Source: Vibrio fluvialis
Lineage (GTDB): Bacteria > Pseudomonadota > Gammaproteobacteria > Enterobacterales > Vibrionaceae
DNA length: 64,000 nt
NCBI RefSeq assembly: GCF_900460245.1
Contig: NZ_UHIP01000001.1
Location: 2,170,001-2,234,000 of the forward strand
Direction: 5' to 3'
Shown: one piece after another, positions 1 to 9,522 of the stretch
How the letters are laid out: the number at the start of each line of letters is the position of its first letter
Position numbering within the stretch: the first letter of the stretch is position 1
Program-made: the position numbers and the translations under genes
The notes under the pieces: model-generated
What the model saw: the letters and a program-made list of their open reading frames with translations, nothing else
Told to the model about the DNA's origin: nothing
Databases searched by the model: none

Positions 1-543
<543 letters not shown>

Positions 544-566
544 TCACTTACCTGAAATCAGAAATA

Positions 567-591
567 GCAGAGCGGCCAACGGCCACTCTGA
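567..591 (-). other. Intergenic hairpin between treB and treC
   Basis: The arms CAGAG.GGCC and GGCC.CTCTG face each other across a 3-base loop in the 66-base treB-treC gap. On the minus (transcribed) strand no U-run follows the stem, so it is not a classic terminator. It may stabilise the upstream treB message or attenuate treC; this is inference. Confidence 0.5.
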
Positions 592-600
592 AAAAAAGGG

Positions 601-2025
601 TTAGGCTTCTGCCGCGGTCAGCTGGCCTTTGGTTTGCGCACGCTTGTACATGAACAGCGTCAGCACAATCGGCACAGCAATCGCCACCAACATCGCCATC
701 AAGAACACCATCCAGTACTGAGGCTGAATCGACAGAATACCCGGTAAACCACCGACACCTATCCCGTTCGCCATCACACCAAAGCTGCCACAGATGGCCG
801 CCGCCAGCGCGCTACCAATCATTGCGCTCAGCATCGGGAATTTGTATTTGAGGTTGATGCCGTACATCGCAGGTTCCGTCACCCCCAGATAAGCTGAAAT
901 CGCCGCCGGAACCGAAATATCGCGTTCGCCCTCTTTCTTACTGATCAGGATGATGCCAACCACAGCAGATGCCTGCGCAATGTTGGACAGCGCAATCAGT
1001 GGCCAAATCGGCGTGCCGCCCAAATCCTGCATCAATTGCAGATCCACCGCGTTGGTGGTGTGGTGAATACCAGTAATCACCAATGGCGCATATAGGAAGC
1101 CAAACACCATCGAACCCAGCACAGCAAAGTCACCTGTCATGGCCGCTTTCGCCGCAAACGCCACGCCATCGCCCAGCACGCGACCAAATGGTCCGATAAA
1201 GGCATGGGCGAGAATCACCGAAAGAATGATGGACACAAACGGCACCACCACCAGATACAAATAGGCCGGTACGATGCGCTTCAGGTTGGTCTCGATAAAC
1301 GCCAGTACCACGCCCGCCAGAATGGCCGGGATCACCTGCGCCTGATAGCCCACTTTTTCAATCACAAACCAGCCGAAATCCCACACTTCCGGCACCTGCT
1401 TACCAATCAGGTAGGCATTCATCAGTTGTGGCGACACCAAAGTAATCCCCAGTGTGATGCCCAGAATGGGCGTCCCGCCGAGCTTTTTCACCGTCGACCA
1501 ACACACACCTACTGGCAAGAAGAAGAAGATAGCTTCACCGATCAACCACAGGAAAGAGTGAACACTGGCCCAAAACTGACTGATTTCGACCAGAGTTTTG
1601 CCATCGAACATACGAATGTCGCCGATGACGTTACGAAAACCGAGAATCAAACCACCGGTAATGATGGCAGGCAGCAGCGGCACAAAAATTTCAGCCAAAT
1701 GGGAAATGCCACGCTCGAGAATGTTCATGTTCTGACGCGCCGCGAGCTTGGCTTCATCTTTAGACGCGCCACTTTGTCCCGTCAGTTCAAGTAACACCTT
1801 GTAGACTTCATCAACTTCAGTGCCAATCACGACCTGAAACTGGCCGGCGTTGGTAAAGCAGCCTTTGACCAGATTCATCGCTTCCAGCTGTTTAATATCG
1901 GCTTTGCCCGGCTCATTAAGCACAAAACGCAGCCGTGTCAGGCAGTGCGTTACGCTGGCAATGTTTTCATTGCCACCGACCAGCTCAATAAGACGCGCAA
2001 CGTCTTGTTTCGCTATCTTACTCAT
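601..2025 (-). CDS. treB: Trehalose-specific PTS enzyme IIBC TreB
   Basis: Inner-membrane phosphotransferase permease that imports trehalose and phosphorylates it to trehalose 6-phosphate. The N-terminal IIB domain (about residues 1-85) has the phosphorylated cysteine in THCLTRLRF (Cys28). The rest is the multi-spanning IIC domain, with the conserved GVTEPAMYGINLKYKFP segment. There is no IIA domain, so it must use the glucose IIA (Crr) encoded elsewhere. The ATG at 2025 gives 474 residues, close to E. coli TreB (about 473). It is preceded by AGGGTGG eight bases upstream. An in-frame GTG at 2037 is also possible but has poorer spacing. It sits between treR and treC with TreR operators upstream. 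Confidence 0.95.
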   Translation of the reverse strand: MSKIAKQDVARLIELVGGNENIASVTHCLTRLRFVLNEPGKADIKQLEAMNLVKGCFTNAGQFQVVIGTEVDEVYKVLLELTGQSGASKDEAKLAARQNMNILERGISHLAEIFVPLLPAIITGGLILGFRNVIGDIRMFDGKTLVEISQFWASVHSFLWLIGEAIFFFLPVGVCWSTVKKLGGTPILGITLGITLVSPQLMNAYLIGKQVPEVWDFGWFVIEKVGYQAQVIPAILAGVVLAFIETNLKRIVPAYLYLVVVPFVSIILSVILAHAFIGPFGRVLGDGVAFAAKAAMTGDFAVLGSMVFGFLYAPLVITGIHHTTNAVDLQLMQDLGGTPIWPLIALSNIAQASAVVGIILISKKEGERDISVPAAISAYLGVTEPAMYGINLKYKFPMLSAMIGSALAAAICGSFGVMANGIGVGGLPGILSIQPQYWMVFLMAMLVAIAVPIVLTLFMYKRAQTKGQLTAAEA

Positions 2026-2073
2026 ATCCTCGTCCACCCTATTGGTTATTCATTTATAATAGTTGATTTAAAA

Positions 2074-2087
2074 TGGGAACATTCCCA
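2074..2087. promoter_or_regulatory. TreR operator 1 (promoter-proximal)
   Basis: TGGGAACATTCCCA is a near-perfect palindrome (one mismatched pair) resembling the GGGAAC-type operators of LacI-family TreR. It lies about 50 bases upstream of treB and is repeated 56 bases away. Repressor identity is inferred from the neighbouring treR. Confidence 0.8.
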
Positions 2088-2097
2088 CCAAGTGGTG

Positions 2098-2127
2098 AGC
2101 ATATTGACACACTTAATAATGAAGAAA
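2098..2127 (-). promoter_or_regulatory. Candidate treB promoter
   Basis: On the minus strand a TATGCT -10 lies 17 bases after a weak TTCTTC -35. It sits between the two TreR operators and downstream of a CRP-like site, as expected for a repressed, CRP-activated sugar operon. The weak -35 makes the exact placement tentative. Confidence 0.4.
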
Positions 2128-2129
2128 AA

Positions 2130-2143
2130 TGGGAACAGTCCCA
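2130..2143. promoter_or_regulatory. TreR operator 2 (upstream)
   Basis: TGGGAACAGTCCCA repeats operator 1 with two mismatched pairs. Centre-to-centre spacing is about 56 bases, so repressor dimers could bridge the promoter. Confidence 0.75.
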
Positions 2144-2146
2144 TAA

Positions 2147-2162
2147 ATTGAAAACGATCACA
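2147..2162 (-). promoter_or_regulatory. Candidate CRP-cAMP site upstream of treB
   Basis: Read on minus, TGTGA-N6-TCAAT has one perfect CRP half-site and a degenerate partner (TCACA expected). Trehalose PTS operons are commonly CRP-activated, and the position upstream of operator 2 fits that role. Confidence 0.5.
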
Positions 2163-2299
2163 ATGTGCGCAGAAATCGCCCATAAAAATGCGATCTCACC
2201 AACGAGCAACTGAAAGGTAAAAACAGGGAAGGAAACAATAGAGGGAAAAGGATAACGACGCTTGAGTGCTACACCGTAAGCGCCGCAGTCACAGTGAAA

Positions 2300-3253
2300 T
2301 TAAGCGGCGCCTGCCGGGCTCTGGGTAAGATGCACACATTCATAAATCTCGCCGCACAAGTGCTGAATGAGCAGGTTGGCGGCCTGCTCACCGGCTTGGC
2401 GATAACCAGGATCGACACTGTAAACATTGGGAAACAAAAACGACAGCAGTTCATTGCCGCCGACACCAGTGACCACAACATCTTCGCGCTGACGCTCCTG
2501 CAAGCGTTTGATCACGCCCATTGCAATAGTATCACTGGCACAGACAATCGCATGGGTGCTGTCGGTCAGCACTTTGTCCACCAGATGGTACGCGCTTTCA
2601 TGGTGTAGCTCCCCCGTCTGATAAACCGGCGTGGTACGCTGATCTTGGCACCAGTCAAGATAGGCTTGCAGCCGCATTTCCCCCGTGGTTTTATCCTTTG
2701 GGTTGACGCCGATAAACGCAATATTCGTCAGTTGTTGCTGCTCCAGATAGCGGATCGCCTGGCGGATCACGCCCTGATTATCGTAGTTAATTGAAGAGAC
2801 AAGTTCTGAGTCCATAGCGATCACCACAGCGCGGTTGTGCCACGGCATTAACGCGTTCATATCGAGCCCCGTAAAACCAAAGATAATTACCCCATCCACA
2901 TTGCGCTTGGCTAACACTTGCAGATGATCGCGGGTTTTATCACGATCAAACTGGCTTTCCATGATCACCACGTCATACCCCTGACTGTAGAGCACTTGCA
3001 GCATACTGCTGACAGAGCGGTTTTCAGATGGCGAATCGAGACGGGAGATGATGACCCCCACCACTTTCTGGCTGCCACCGCGCATAGACTGCGCCGATTT
3101 CGACGGCACATAACCGTTATCGGCTATCACCTGCTCTACTCTGGCTCTGGTTTCCGGTTTGACTTTGGGATCGTTGGTCAGAACCCGAGACACGGTCGAC
3201 TTGCCGACACCAGAGAGCTTTGCAATATCCAGAATAGTGAGTTTCTTACCCAT
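2300..3253 (-). CDS. treR: Trehalose operon repressor TreR (LacI family)
   Basis: Repressor of treBC that is released by trehalose 6-phosphate in the known family. The start at 3253 (MGKKLTILDIAKLSGVGKST) places the LacI helix-turn-helix at residues 4-26, with the hinge helix following. The remainder is a periplasmic-binding-protein-like effector domain (about residues 60-315). The product is 317 residues, matching the usual length. An upstream in-frame ATG/GTG at 3286 would add 11 residues ahead of the DNA-binding domain and looks unlikely. The gene is separated from treB by about 270 bases holding two palindromic operators, which it presumably binds. Confidence 0.93.
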   Translation of the reverse strand: MGKKLTILDIAKLSGVGKSTVSRVLTNDPKVKPETRARVEQVIADNGYVPSKSAQSMRGGSQKVVGVIISRLDSPSENRSVSSMLQVLYSQGYDVVIMESQFDRDKTRDHLQVLAKRNVDGVIIFGFTGLDMNALMPWHNRAVVIAMDSELVSSINYDNQGVIRQAIRYLEQQQLTNIAFIGVNPKDKTTGEMRLQAYLDWCQDQRTTPVYQTGELHHESAYHLVDKVLTDSTHAIVCASDTIAMGVIKRLQERQREDVVVTGVGGNELLSFLFPNVYSVDPGYRQAGEQAANLLIQHLCGEIYECVHLTQSPAGAA

Positions 3254-3325
3254 AACGACTACTAATGTTGATAGTGTGTGCGGCAAACTTACCGCACACC
3301 GAAAAATGGAACTCTGGAGCGAACA

Positions 3326-3661
3326 TTACCTCCAGCAGTTTTTGAATATGACACCATTCGCCTCCAATCGCGCCGCGTCACCTTTGGTAAACAGCGTAAT
3401 CGGATTGGCCTGTGTGGAATGGTCATCCAGAATGTACTTGGTGCCGGAGCCCGCCGCAACCTGAATCAGGCGATAACTGTGATCCGACAAACGTAAGATG
3501 GCACTTTGCCCGGTAGAGTAAGAAACGTCGAACGAAGATGGGCCATCACATTGATAATGAAAGAAGACGCTATAACTGTCGTCTCTGCCATGTTCATCAG
3601 AAGACGAGCAGCCAGCCAACAGAGCCATCGCACTCATCACACACACAAACCGAACGTTCAT
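3326..3661 (-). CDS. MliC-family lysozyme-inhibitor lipoprotein
   Basis: A 111-residue lipoprotein precursor. The start at 3661 has a strong AGGAGAGG ribosome site, followed by a signal peptide ending in the lipobox LLAGC (Cys18), so it should be anchored in a membrane, most likely the outer one. The mature part matches the MliC/YdhA fold: a Y.CDG motif, a beta strand with F.V.Y, an Ala-Ile-Leu strand, Y.L, and a C-terminal TKGD.A.L..NG....NC segment. Family members bind the active site of C-type lysozyme and protect periplasmic peptidoglycan. An upstream in-frame start at 3718 would place 19 residues before the signal peptide and is rejected. Confidence 0.8.
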   Translation of the reverse strand: MNVRFVCVMSAMALLAGCSSSDEHGRDDSYSVFFHYQCDGPSSFDVSYSTGQSAILRLSDHSYRLIQVAAGSGTKYILDDHSTQANPITLFTKGDAARLEANGVIFKNCWR

Positions 3662-3757
3662 ACGCCTCTCCTTTTTATCCCCTAATTCCACACGCAAGCC
3701 GCGGCATGTTGTGTTCAATGCCTCGAATTAAGCATAGACAACAGGGAGATAAAGAGT

Positions 3758-3783
3758 AAAAAGGCCGCCAGAGGCGACCTTTT
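3758..3783. terminator. Rho-independent terminator after gmhB
   Basis: Complementary arms with AAAAAGG.CGCC and GGCG.CCTTTT form a stem followed by T-rich DNA on the minus strand. It lies just beyond the gmhB stop. Confidence 0.75.
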
Positions 3784-3791
3784 GCAAACGT

Positions 3792-4349
3792 TTAGCGATG
3801 GGCACTCAGATAGGCGGGTACATCACGTAGGCTATCCAGCACCGTAGTGGCCAGCGCCTCGCCCTGTTCGGTAACAGGCTTACCGGTGCGAACCAGAATC
3901 TTGGTGCCGACACCAGCCGCATCCGCAGCCATCATGTCTTCGGCTTTATCGCCGACCATCACAGACTTGGCCATATCAATCTTAAGGAAGTCGCGCGCCG
4001 AGATAAACATGCCCGGTTTTGGCTTGCGGCAGTCGCAATCTTCTTTATATTTGCCGACGCCATGCTCGGCGTGGTGCGGACAGTAATAAATGCCATCAAA
4101 CTCAACACCATTATCGACAAAATTCCAGTCCATCCACTGTGTCAGTGACAGGAAGCGGTCTTCGCTGAACATGCCGCGCGCGATGCCAGACTGATTGGTG
4201 ACCAACACCAACAGGTAGCCCATCTCTTGCAGCTTCTTCGTTGCTTCAAAAACCCCTTCGATAAACTCAAAATCGTGCTCGTCGTGCACGTAGCCATGGT
4301 CGACATTAATCACGCCGTCACGGTCTAAAAACACAGCAGGTTTCGCCAA
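3792..4349 (-). CDS. gmhB: D-glycero-beta-D-manno-heptose 1,7-bisphosphate 7-phosphatase GmhB
   Basis: Cytoplasmic HAD-family phosphatase in ADP-heptose synthesis for the lipopolysaccharide inner core. The nucleophile and acid/base aspartates are in FLDRDGVIN (Asp9, Asp11). VTNQSG forms motif II, and MVGDKAEDM the late metal-binding motif. The structural zinc loop is seen as CPHH followed by C.C before RKPKPG, a GmhB hallmark that separates it from histidinol phosphatases. Length 185 residues is standard. It stands alone between the MliC-type gene and the divergent metNIQ operon, not with other heptose genes. Confidence 0.95.
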   Translation of the reverse strand: MAKPAVFLDRDGVINVDHGYVHDEHDFEFIEGVFEATKKLQEMGYLLVLVTNQSGIARGMFSEDRFLSLTQWMDWNFVDNGVEFDGIYYCPHHAEHGVGKYKEDCDCRKPKPGMFISARDFLKIDMAKSVMVGDKAEDMMAADAAGVGTKILVRTGKPVTEQGEALATTVLDSLRDVPAYLSAHR

Positions 4350-4440
4350 AATAATGCTCTCAAATAACGTTGTATGCGGGAATTATTGCACGCTTTATTT
4401 CTTTCATCACTATCTAATTACTTAACCGTCTGATCAATCA

Positions 4441-4472
4441 AACCGTTTAGACGTCTAGACGTAAAAATATCT
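4441..4472 (+). promoter_or_regulatory. MetJ operator: four tandem met boxes
   Basis: Consecutive 8-base boxes read AACCGTTT, AGACGTCT, AGACGTAA and AAATATCT. The second matches the MetJ consensus AGACGTCT perfectly and the third in six of eight positions; the flanking boxes match five of eight. The array abuts the metN promoter, so metNIQ should be repressed by MetJ with S-adenosylmethionine. Confidence 0.88.
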
Positions 4473-4473
4473 A

Positions 4474-4502
4474 TTGACTTGCCAATCGATAACCCATAGC
4501 AT
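4474..4502 (+). promoter_or_regulatory. metNIQ promoter
   Basis: TTGACT (-35) and TAGCAT (-10) are separated by 17 bases. The -35 lies immediately after the met-box array, so bound MetJ would block polymerase. Confidence 0.65.
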
Positions 4503-4562
4503 CCTCTACCAAGTGAGAGAGAGTTCAAAATTTTATACTGCTATCCCTGCACAGGTTTTCAC

Positions 4563-5597
4563 ATGATTGAGATTAGTCACGTTAATAAGGTGTTTTATCA
4601 AGGCAACAAAGAAATTCATGCCCTAAAAGACATCAATCTAAATATTCCACAAGGCACTATTTTTGGTGTTATCGGTTCTTCTGGTGCAGGTAAAAGTACT
4701 CTAATTCGTTGTGTCAACATGTTAGAAACTCCAACCAGCGGCAGCGTGATTGTGGATGGTGTGGATTTAACCAAACTGAATTCTAAGCAGTTGTCGGAAA
4801 CGCGCCGTAACATCGGCATGATCTTCCAACACTTTAACCTGCTCTCTTCTCGCACAGTATTTGAAAACATTGCGCTGCCACTGGAGTTGTCGGGCAAAGA
4901 TGATGAGCACATTGAGCGTAAAGTGTCTGAGCTGCTGACTCTGGTTGGTCTGGCTGACAAACGTGACAGCTACCCATCAAACCTGAGTGGTGGTCAGAAA
5001 CAGCGTGTGGCCATTGCCCGTGCACTGGCGTCAGATCCGAAAGTCCTGCTGTGTGACGAAGCCACCAGCGCACTGGATCCAGCGACCACGCAGTCGATTC
5101 TGGAACTACTGAAAGAGATTAACCGTAAGCTGAATATCACCATGCTGCTGATCACGCACGAAATGGATGTCGTGAAAAGCATCTGTCACGAAGTGGCGAT
5201 CATCGGTGGCGGTGAACTGGTTGAGAAAGGCAGCGTCGGCGATATTTTCGCTCACCCGAAAACCGAACTGGCTCATCAGTTCATTCGTTCAACGCTGGAT
5301 CTGTCGATTCCGGACGATTATCAGGCTCGCCTGAATGCTGAACGAGTGGAAGGTAGCTACCCACTGGTACGCCTTGAATTTACCGGTTCAACGGTTGACG
5401 CACCGCTGATGTCGCAAATCGCGCGCAAATTTAACATCGATGTCAGCATTCTGAGTTCTGATCTCGATTACGCCGGCGGCGTCAAATTCGGCATGATGGT
5501 GGCCGAAATTTACGGCAATGAACAAGACGATATCGCGGCGATGCAATATCTTCGTGACCACAATGTAAAAGTCGAGGTGCTTGGTTATGTCCTTTAA
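4563..5597 (+). CDS. metN: Methionine ABC transporter ATP-binding protein MetN
   Basis: Cytoplasmic ATPase subunit of the MetNIQ D/L-methionine importer. Walker A is GSSGAGKST at about residues 38-46, the signature is LSGGQKQR, and Walker B is [12 protein letters not shown] followed by the switch histidine in LLITHEM. The C-terminal 75 residues (from about 265) form the NIL regulatory domain that binds methionine and causes trans-inhibition in MetN proteins. Length 344 residues is typical. The last codons overlap the start of metI, indicating one transcript under the met boxes upstream. Confidence 0.97.
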   Translation: MIEISHVNKVFYQGNKEIHALKDINLNIPQGTIFGVIGSSGAGKSTLIRCVNMLETPTSGSVIVDGVDLTKLNSKQLSETRRNIGMIFQHFNLLSSRTVFENIALPLELSGKDDEHIERKVSELLTLVGLADKRDSYPSNLSGGQKQRVAIARALASDPKVLLCDEATSALDPATTQSILELLKEINRKLNITMLLITHEMDVVKSICHEVAIIGGGELVEKGSVGDIFAHPKTELAHQFIRSTLDLSIPDDYQARLNAERVEGSYPLVRLEFTGSTVDAPLMSQIARKFNIDVSILSSDLDYAGGVKFGMMVAEIYGNEQDDIAAMQYLRDHNVKVEVLGYVL

Positions 5598-6264
5598 TAC
5601 GATCAGCAGCTGGTTGTCACTCAACAGCGACCTACTTTTAATGGCCACCTGGCAAACCGTTTACATGGTAGCCGTTGCCGGTATTGTCGGCTTTGCTCTG
5701 GGTATTCCATTGGGTGTGATTCTGCATACAACGAAGAAAGGTGGTTTGCTGGAAAACACCAAACTGAACAATGTACTGGGCGCGATTGTGAACATTGGTC
5801 GCTCTGTCCCGTTCCTGGTTTTGATGGTGGCCATCATTCCAGTAACTAAACTGTTAGTCGGTACCTTTATCGGCACAACGGCCGCCATCGTGCCGCTGAC
5901 GATTGGTGCTATCCCGTTCGTCGCACGTCTGATTGAAGGCGCTCTGCTGGAAGTCCCAACCGGTCTGGTAGAAGCGGCACAATCTATGGGTGCAACGCCA
6001 ATGCAGATCATCACGAAAGTACTGATTCCAGAAGCGATGCCAACCATCCTCAACTCTGTCACCATTACTTTGGTGACGCTGGTGAGCTACTCAGCGATGG
6101 CGGGCACTGTTGGTGGCGGTGGCTTGGGGGATGTGGCAATTCGTTACGGTTTCCACCGTTATGATGTCACTATCATGGCTGTGACTGTTGTGATGCTGAT
6201 TGTGCTGGTACAAATTATTCAATCGATTGGCGATACGTTGGTGCGCCGCGTCGATCACAGATAA
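5587..6264 (+). CDS. metI: Methionine ABC transporter permease MetI
   Basis: Inner-membrane permease of the MetNIQ importer, 225 residues, with about five hydrophobic segments. The coupling-helix EAA motif ([14 protein letters not shown]) contacts MetN. I chose the ATG at 5587, which overlaps the metN stop by 11 bases; an in-frame TTG at 5581 is less likely. It lies between metN and metQ. Confidence 0.96.
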   Translation: MSFNTISSWLSLNSDLLLMATWQTVYMVAVAGIVGFALGIPLGVILHTTKKGGLLENTKLNNVLGAIVNIGRSVPFLVLMVAIIPVTKLLVGTFIGTTAAIVPLTIGAIPFVARLIEGALLEVPTGLVEAAQSMGATPMQIITKVLIPEAMPTILNSVTITLVTLVSYSAMAGTVGGGGLGDVAIRYGFHRYDVTIMAVTVVMLIVLVQIIQSIGDTLVRRVDHR

Positions 6265-6328
6265 ACCGTTCTTTATCTTAAAAAATTAAACACAGATACG
6301 TTAAAAGTTTTATAACAAGGAGAATATC

Positions 6329-7138
6329 ATGAAATTTAGCCTTAAAGGTTTACTGACCATTGCAGCCGCTGCTTCAGCTCTTGTGCTGGCAGGTTGTGGT
6401 GAAAAAAACGTCGACAACAGCAAAGTAAAAATTGGTGTTATCGCAGGCGCTGAAGCACAGGTTGCTGAAGTGGCAGCAAAAGTTGCGAAAGAGAAATACA
6501 ATCTGGACGTAGAACTGGTTACTTTCACTGACTACGTAACACCAAACGCGGCTCTGGACGACGGTTCAATCGACGCCAACGCATTCCAACACAAACCATA
6601 CCTGGATCAGCAAATTGCTGACCGTGGTTACAAGCTGGCTATTGTTGGTAACACTTTCGTTTACCCAATCGCGGGTTACTCAAAGCAAGTTAAATCGGTT
6701 GATGAGCTGCAAGACGGCGCTCGCATCGCAGTACCAAACGATCCAACCAACCTAGGCCGTTCTCTGATCCTGCTTGAGAAGCAAGGTCTGATCAAACTGC
6801 GTGCTGATGCAGGTCTGCTTGCCACGGTTCGTGACATCGTAGAAAACCCGAAAAACATCGAAATCGTTGAACTGGACGCGGCGCAACTGCCACGTTCTCT
6901 GGATGATGTTGCTCTGTCTATCATCAACACCACTTACGCAAGTTCTATCAACCTGACGCCGGAAAAAGACGGTATCTTCGTTGAAAACAAAGAATCACCA
7001 TACGTGAACCTGCTGGTTGCTCGTCAAGACAACGTGAACGCAGAAAACGTACAGAACTTCCTGAAAGCGTACCAGACCGATGAAGTCGCGAAAGCAGCGG
7101 CGGATATCTTCCAAGGCGGCGCAGTAAAAGGCTGGTAA
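6329..7138 (+). CDS. metQ: Methionine-binding lipoprotein MetQ
   Basis: Substrate-binding component of the methionine importer, 269 residues. A signal peptide ends in the lipobox LVLAGC (Cys23), so the mature protein is tethered to the periplasmic face of the inner membrane. The NlpA/MetQ family fold is recognisable through VKIGVIAGAEA, FTDYVTPNAALDDGSIDANAFQHKPYL split over two strands, and the PNDPTN ligand-site region. It has an AAGGAG ribosome site and follows metI by 64 bases. Confidence 0.96.
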   Translation: MKFSLKGLLTIAAAASALVLAGCGEKNVDNSKVKIGVIAGAEAQVAEVAAKVAKEKYNLDVELVTFTDYVTPNAALDDGSIDANAFQHKPYLDQQIADRGYKLAIVGNTFVYPIAGYSKQVKSVDELQDGARIAVPNDPTNLGRSLILLEKQGLIKLRADAGLLATVRDIVENPKNIEIVELDAAQLPRSLDDVALSIINTTYASSINLTPEKDGIFVENKESPYVNLLVARQDNVNAENVQNFLKAYQTDEVAKAAADIFQGGAVKGW

Positions 7139-7165
7139 TCCCTTCCTTTACAACGTGAAATGCAT

Positions 7166-7196
7166 AAAAAAGGTTGGCGTCATGCCAACCTTTTTT
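7166..7196 (+). terminator. Rho-independent terminator after metQ
   Basis: The stem AAAGGTTGGC/GCCAACCTTT with a five-base loop is followed by a T-run. It ends the metNIQ transcript. Confidence 0.92.
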
Positions 7197-7236
7197 GTTG
7201 CGGTCATTCAGGGTTAATCCCGGTCCACAACCTCAG

Positions 7237-8013
7237 CTATTTCAAATGATCCCACGAGATATTTGAAACAATGCGGCAATCATCGCATTTGAAATGAAAG
7301 ATATCGTGCAGCGGCTCGTCCAGCAGCCACTCACCACCGCATTTCGGGCACTTGCGCGCCTGCTCATCCGCCAGACTGGTACCGCCAACGCGGTACTGAT
7401 AATAGTAGGTGGGAATCTTAGTCAGATATTCGATCCGGCCACGCAAATCCCAGCCACGGCGGAACAGATCGCTGTCGACATCGCAAATCTCATGCAGTGC
7501 AGCAAACTCCGCTTTGCAGCCGCCAGCCATCTGAATCTCATCACACGCCTGCCACTCCGTCTGCCATTTGATCACCGATTTATGATCGCCGTTGAGCGTC
7601 GGGTCATTACGATACAGCGGGATAGGCAGCAAGCTTTCACCGCTGCGCAGTGGTGAACAGGTGTGCACGTAAGTGGTATACAGCACCTGCCAGCTTGGCG
7701 CTTCCGCTTCCGCAGCTTCCTCGGAGTTAATATCGCGCCCCAGCAGGCGCACTTTCGGCGCTAACAGGCTCGCCTCTGCCAGACGGTTAATGCATACCTT
7801 GACAAAATCGGAGTGATGCTTCGGATGCAGGCTCTCTTTTTCCGGGCACACCGCGCGCACATAAAATTCGCCCTCACCCAGAATAACCGGAAACTCGCGC
7901 CCCAGAACCTGACCGTTGTAACGCAGCGCATCCATCAAACCATTGATGGCTTTGTCGACGGCGCTGATGGTGGTGTTGTCAAAACACTCAAACTGAAGTT
8001 CTACTACGTACAT
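7237..8013 (-). CDS. Zinc-ribbon-containing protein, DUF2310 type
   Basis: A 258-residue cytoplasmic protein found in vibrios and relatives next to syd. The C-terminus carries a zinc ribbon, CPKCGG ... CDDC (about residues 220-246), suggesting nucleic-acid or protein binding. The preceding 200 residues have no signature I can assign beyond the family. It begins three bases after the syd stop, so the two genes are probably one transcript. Biochemical function is unknown. Confidence 0.8.
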   Translation of the reverse strand: MYVVELQFECFDNTTISAVDKAINGLMDALRYNGQVLGREFPVILGEGEFYVRAVCPEKESLHPKHHSDFVKVCINRLAEASLLAPKVRLLGRDINSEEAAEAEAPSWQVLYTTYVHTCSPLRSGESLLPIPLYRNDPTLNGDHKSVIKWQTEWQACDEIQMAGGCKAEFAALHEICDVDSDLFRRGWDLRGRIEYLTKIPTYYYQYRVGGTSLADEQARKCPKCGGEWLLDEPLHDIFHFKCDDCRIVSNISWDHLK

Positions 8014-8016
8014 CGC

Positions 8017-8562
8017 TTACACCATCGGTTCCAGTTGATTCAGAAACTCGACCACATCGGCGGTCAGAACTTCGCGCTGATTAGTGCCGAGCTTCTCCAG
8101 AATCACGTTGCCTGTCAGGTTACAAATGGAGATCACGGCCATTTCATCTTCCGTGGTCGCAATAAACACGGTGGGTTTTTGTTTGAGGCGGCGCTGCATC
8201 ACCAAATGGCCGAGAATGTTCTCTTGCAGACGCTGAAAATCCTCTTCACTCCAGACTTGCAACAAGGTCAGCGCACGGCCACGCCAGCTGGCTGGCATAT
8301 CCGCCGCAAACTGCGCGCCGTAGAAGGGAGCGATATCTTGTTGCAGGCTCAGCTCAATGCCCTGCTCGACATTGGTGAGATCGGCTGCAGGAGTGCGAGG
8401 GACGGGTTGCCAAAGCACTCGATCCGCCAGAACCTCGACCACACAAGGCGAAGGCCAATCGAGCAGTTCTTCGTTATACGGCAATTGCTGATGGGTTTGC
8501 TCAAAAGCATGAAGGTAGCGTTGACTGAACGAGAATAAGGCCTCAACCACTGAGTGAGCCAT
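8017..8562 (-). CDS. syd: SecY-interacting protein Syd
   Basis: Cytoplasmic protein of 181 residues that binds SecY at the inner membrane; in E. coli it is proposed to monitor mis-assembled translocons. The start at 8562 gives [16 protein letters not shown] and has GGAGAA six bases upstream. A longer frame from 8607 adds 15 unconserved residues. Central Syd-type segments include DWPSPCVV and VFIATT.DE. It is divergent from queF and probably co-transcribed with the zinc-ribbon gene downstream. Confidence 0.88.
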   Translation of the reverse strand: MAHSVVEALFSFSQRYLHAFEQTHQQLPYNEELLDWPSPCVVEVLADRVLWQPVPRTPAADLTNVEQGIELSLQQDIAPFYGAQFAADMPASWRGRALTLLQVWSEEDFQRLQENILGHLVMQRRLKQKPTVFIATTEDEMAVISICNLTGNVILEKLGTNQREVLTADVVEFLNQLEPMV

Positions 8563-8659
8563 GACGTTCTCCATAGTTAGGTTAGTCGCGCCTGCCAGAT
8601 GACACACGCGGCGGTATTGCGTAGAATTCCGGTTATTCTAATCGAATTAACAGTAAAGT

Positions 8660-9505
8660 ATGAGCAAATATTCTGACGCAAAAGAGCTGGCGGGTTTAAC
8701 GCTGGGTAAGAAGACCGAGTACGCCAACCAGTATGATCCTTCCCTTTTGCAGCCGGTTCCGCGCAGCCTGAACCGCAACGATCTGAATCTGGGTAACGAA
8801 CTGCCGTTTTTGGGCTGTGATATCTGGACTCTGTATGAGCTGTCGTGGCTGAACGACAAAGGCCTGCCGCAGGTTGCGATCGGCGAAGTCGCGATTCCGG
8901 CCACCAGTGCCAACCTGATCGAGTCGAAATCGTTCAAACTTTATCTCAACAGTTTCAACCAGACGCGATTTGCTGACTGGGCTGAAGTTCAGGCTTGCCT
9001 GCAAAAAGATCTGTCGGCCTGCGCGGGCGAAAGTGTTCAGGTAGAAGTCAAATCTCTGGCGGCCTATACCACGCAGCCGATTGTGACTATGCAGGGCGAA
9101 TGCATCGACGATCAGGACATCGAGATCAGCAGCTACGATTTTGATGATACTTTGCTCGCGGAAGCCAGCAGCGATGAGATCGTCGAAGAGACACTGCACA
9201 GCCATCTGCTTAAATCCAACTGTTTGATCACCAACCAGCCAGACTGGGGCAGCGTGGAAATCGCTTATCGCGGCCCGAAAATCGATCGCGAAGCTCTGCT
9301 GCGTTATATCGTCTCATTCCGTGAGCACAACGAGTTCCACGAGCAGTGTGTTGAGCGTATCTTTACCGATATCAGCCGTTACTGTCATCCGGAGCATCTG
9401 ACCGTGCTGGCGCGCTATACGCGTCGCGGCGGTCTGGATATCAACCCGTTCCGCTCAAGCCACCAGGCGGCTCCGGCCAACAATCAACGCATGGCTCGTC
9501 AATAA
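8660..9505 (+). CDS. queF: NADPH-dependent 7-cyano-7-deazaguanine reductase QueF
   Basis: Reduces preQ0 to preQ1 in the synthesis of queuosine tRNA. It is the long (281-residue) proteobacterial form with two tunnelling-fold halves. The catalytic cysteine that forms the thioimide is in [12 protein letters not shown] (Cys188), with the general-acid Asp195 in the same motif. The NADPH-binding E-rich motif is in [17 protein letters not shown]. The other queuosine genes are not in the window. It is 17 bases upstream of the TPR gene. Confidence 0.96.
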   Translation: MSKYSDAKELAGLTLGKKTEYANQYDPSLLQPVPRSLNRNDLNLGNELPFLGCDIWTLYELSWLNDKGLPQVAIGEVAIPATSANLIESKSFKLYLNSFNQTRFADWAEVQACLQKDLSACAGESVQVEVKSLAAYTTQPIVTMQGECIDDQDIEISSYDFDDTLLAEASSDEIVEETLHSHLLKSNCLITNQPDWGSVEIAYRGPKIDREALLRYIVSFREHNEFHEQCVERIFTDISRYCHPEHLTVLARYTRRGGLDINPFRSSHQAAPANNQRMARQ

Positions 9506-9522
9506 CAAGGATTTTCGACAGG

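Noticed and set aside
4503..4562. A SAM riboswitch before metN
   Set aside because: The leader is too short and lacks the S-box fold; control by MetJ boxes suffices.
7813..8538. A 241-codon open frame on plus across the zinc-ribbon gene and syd
   Set aside because: It spans two well-supported genes on the opposite strand and shows only antisense codon patterns.
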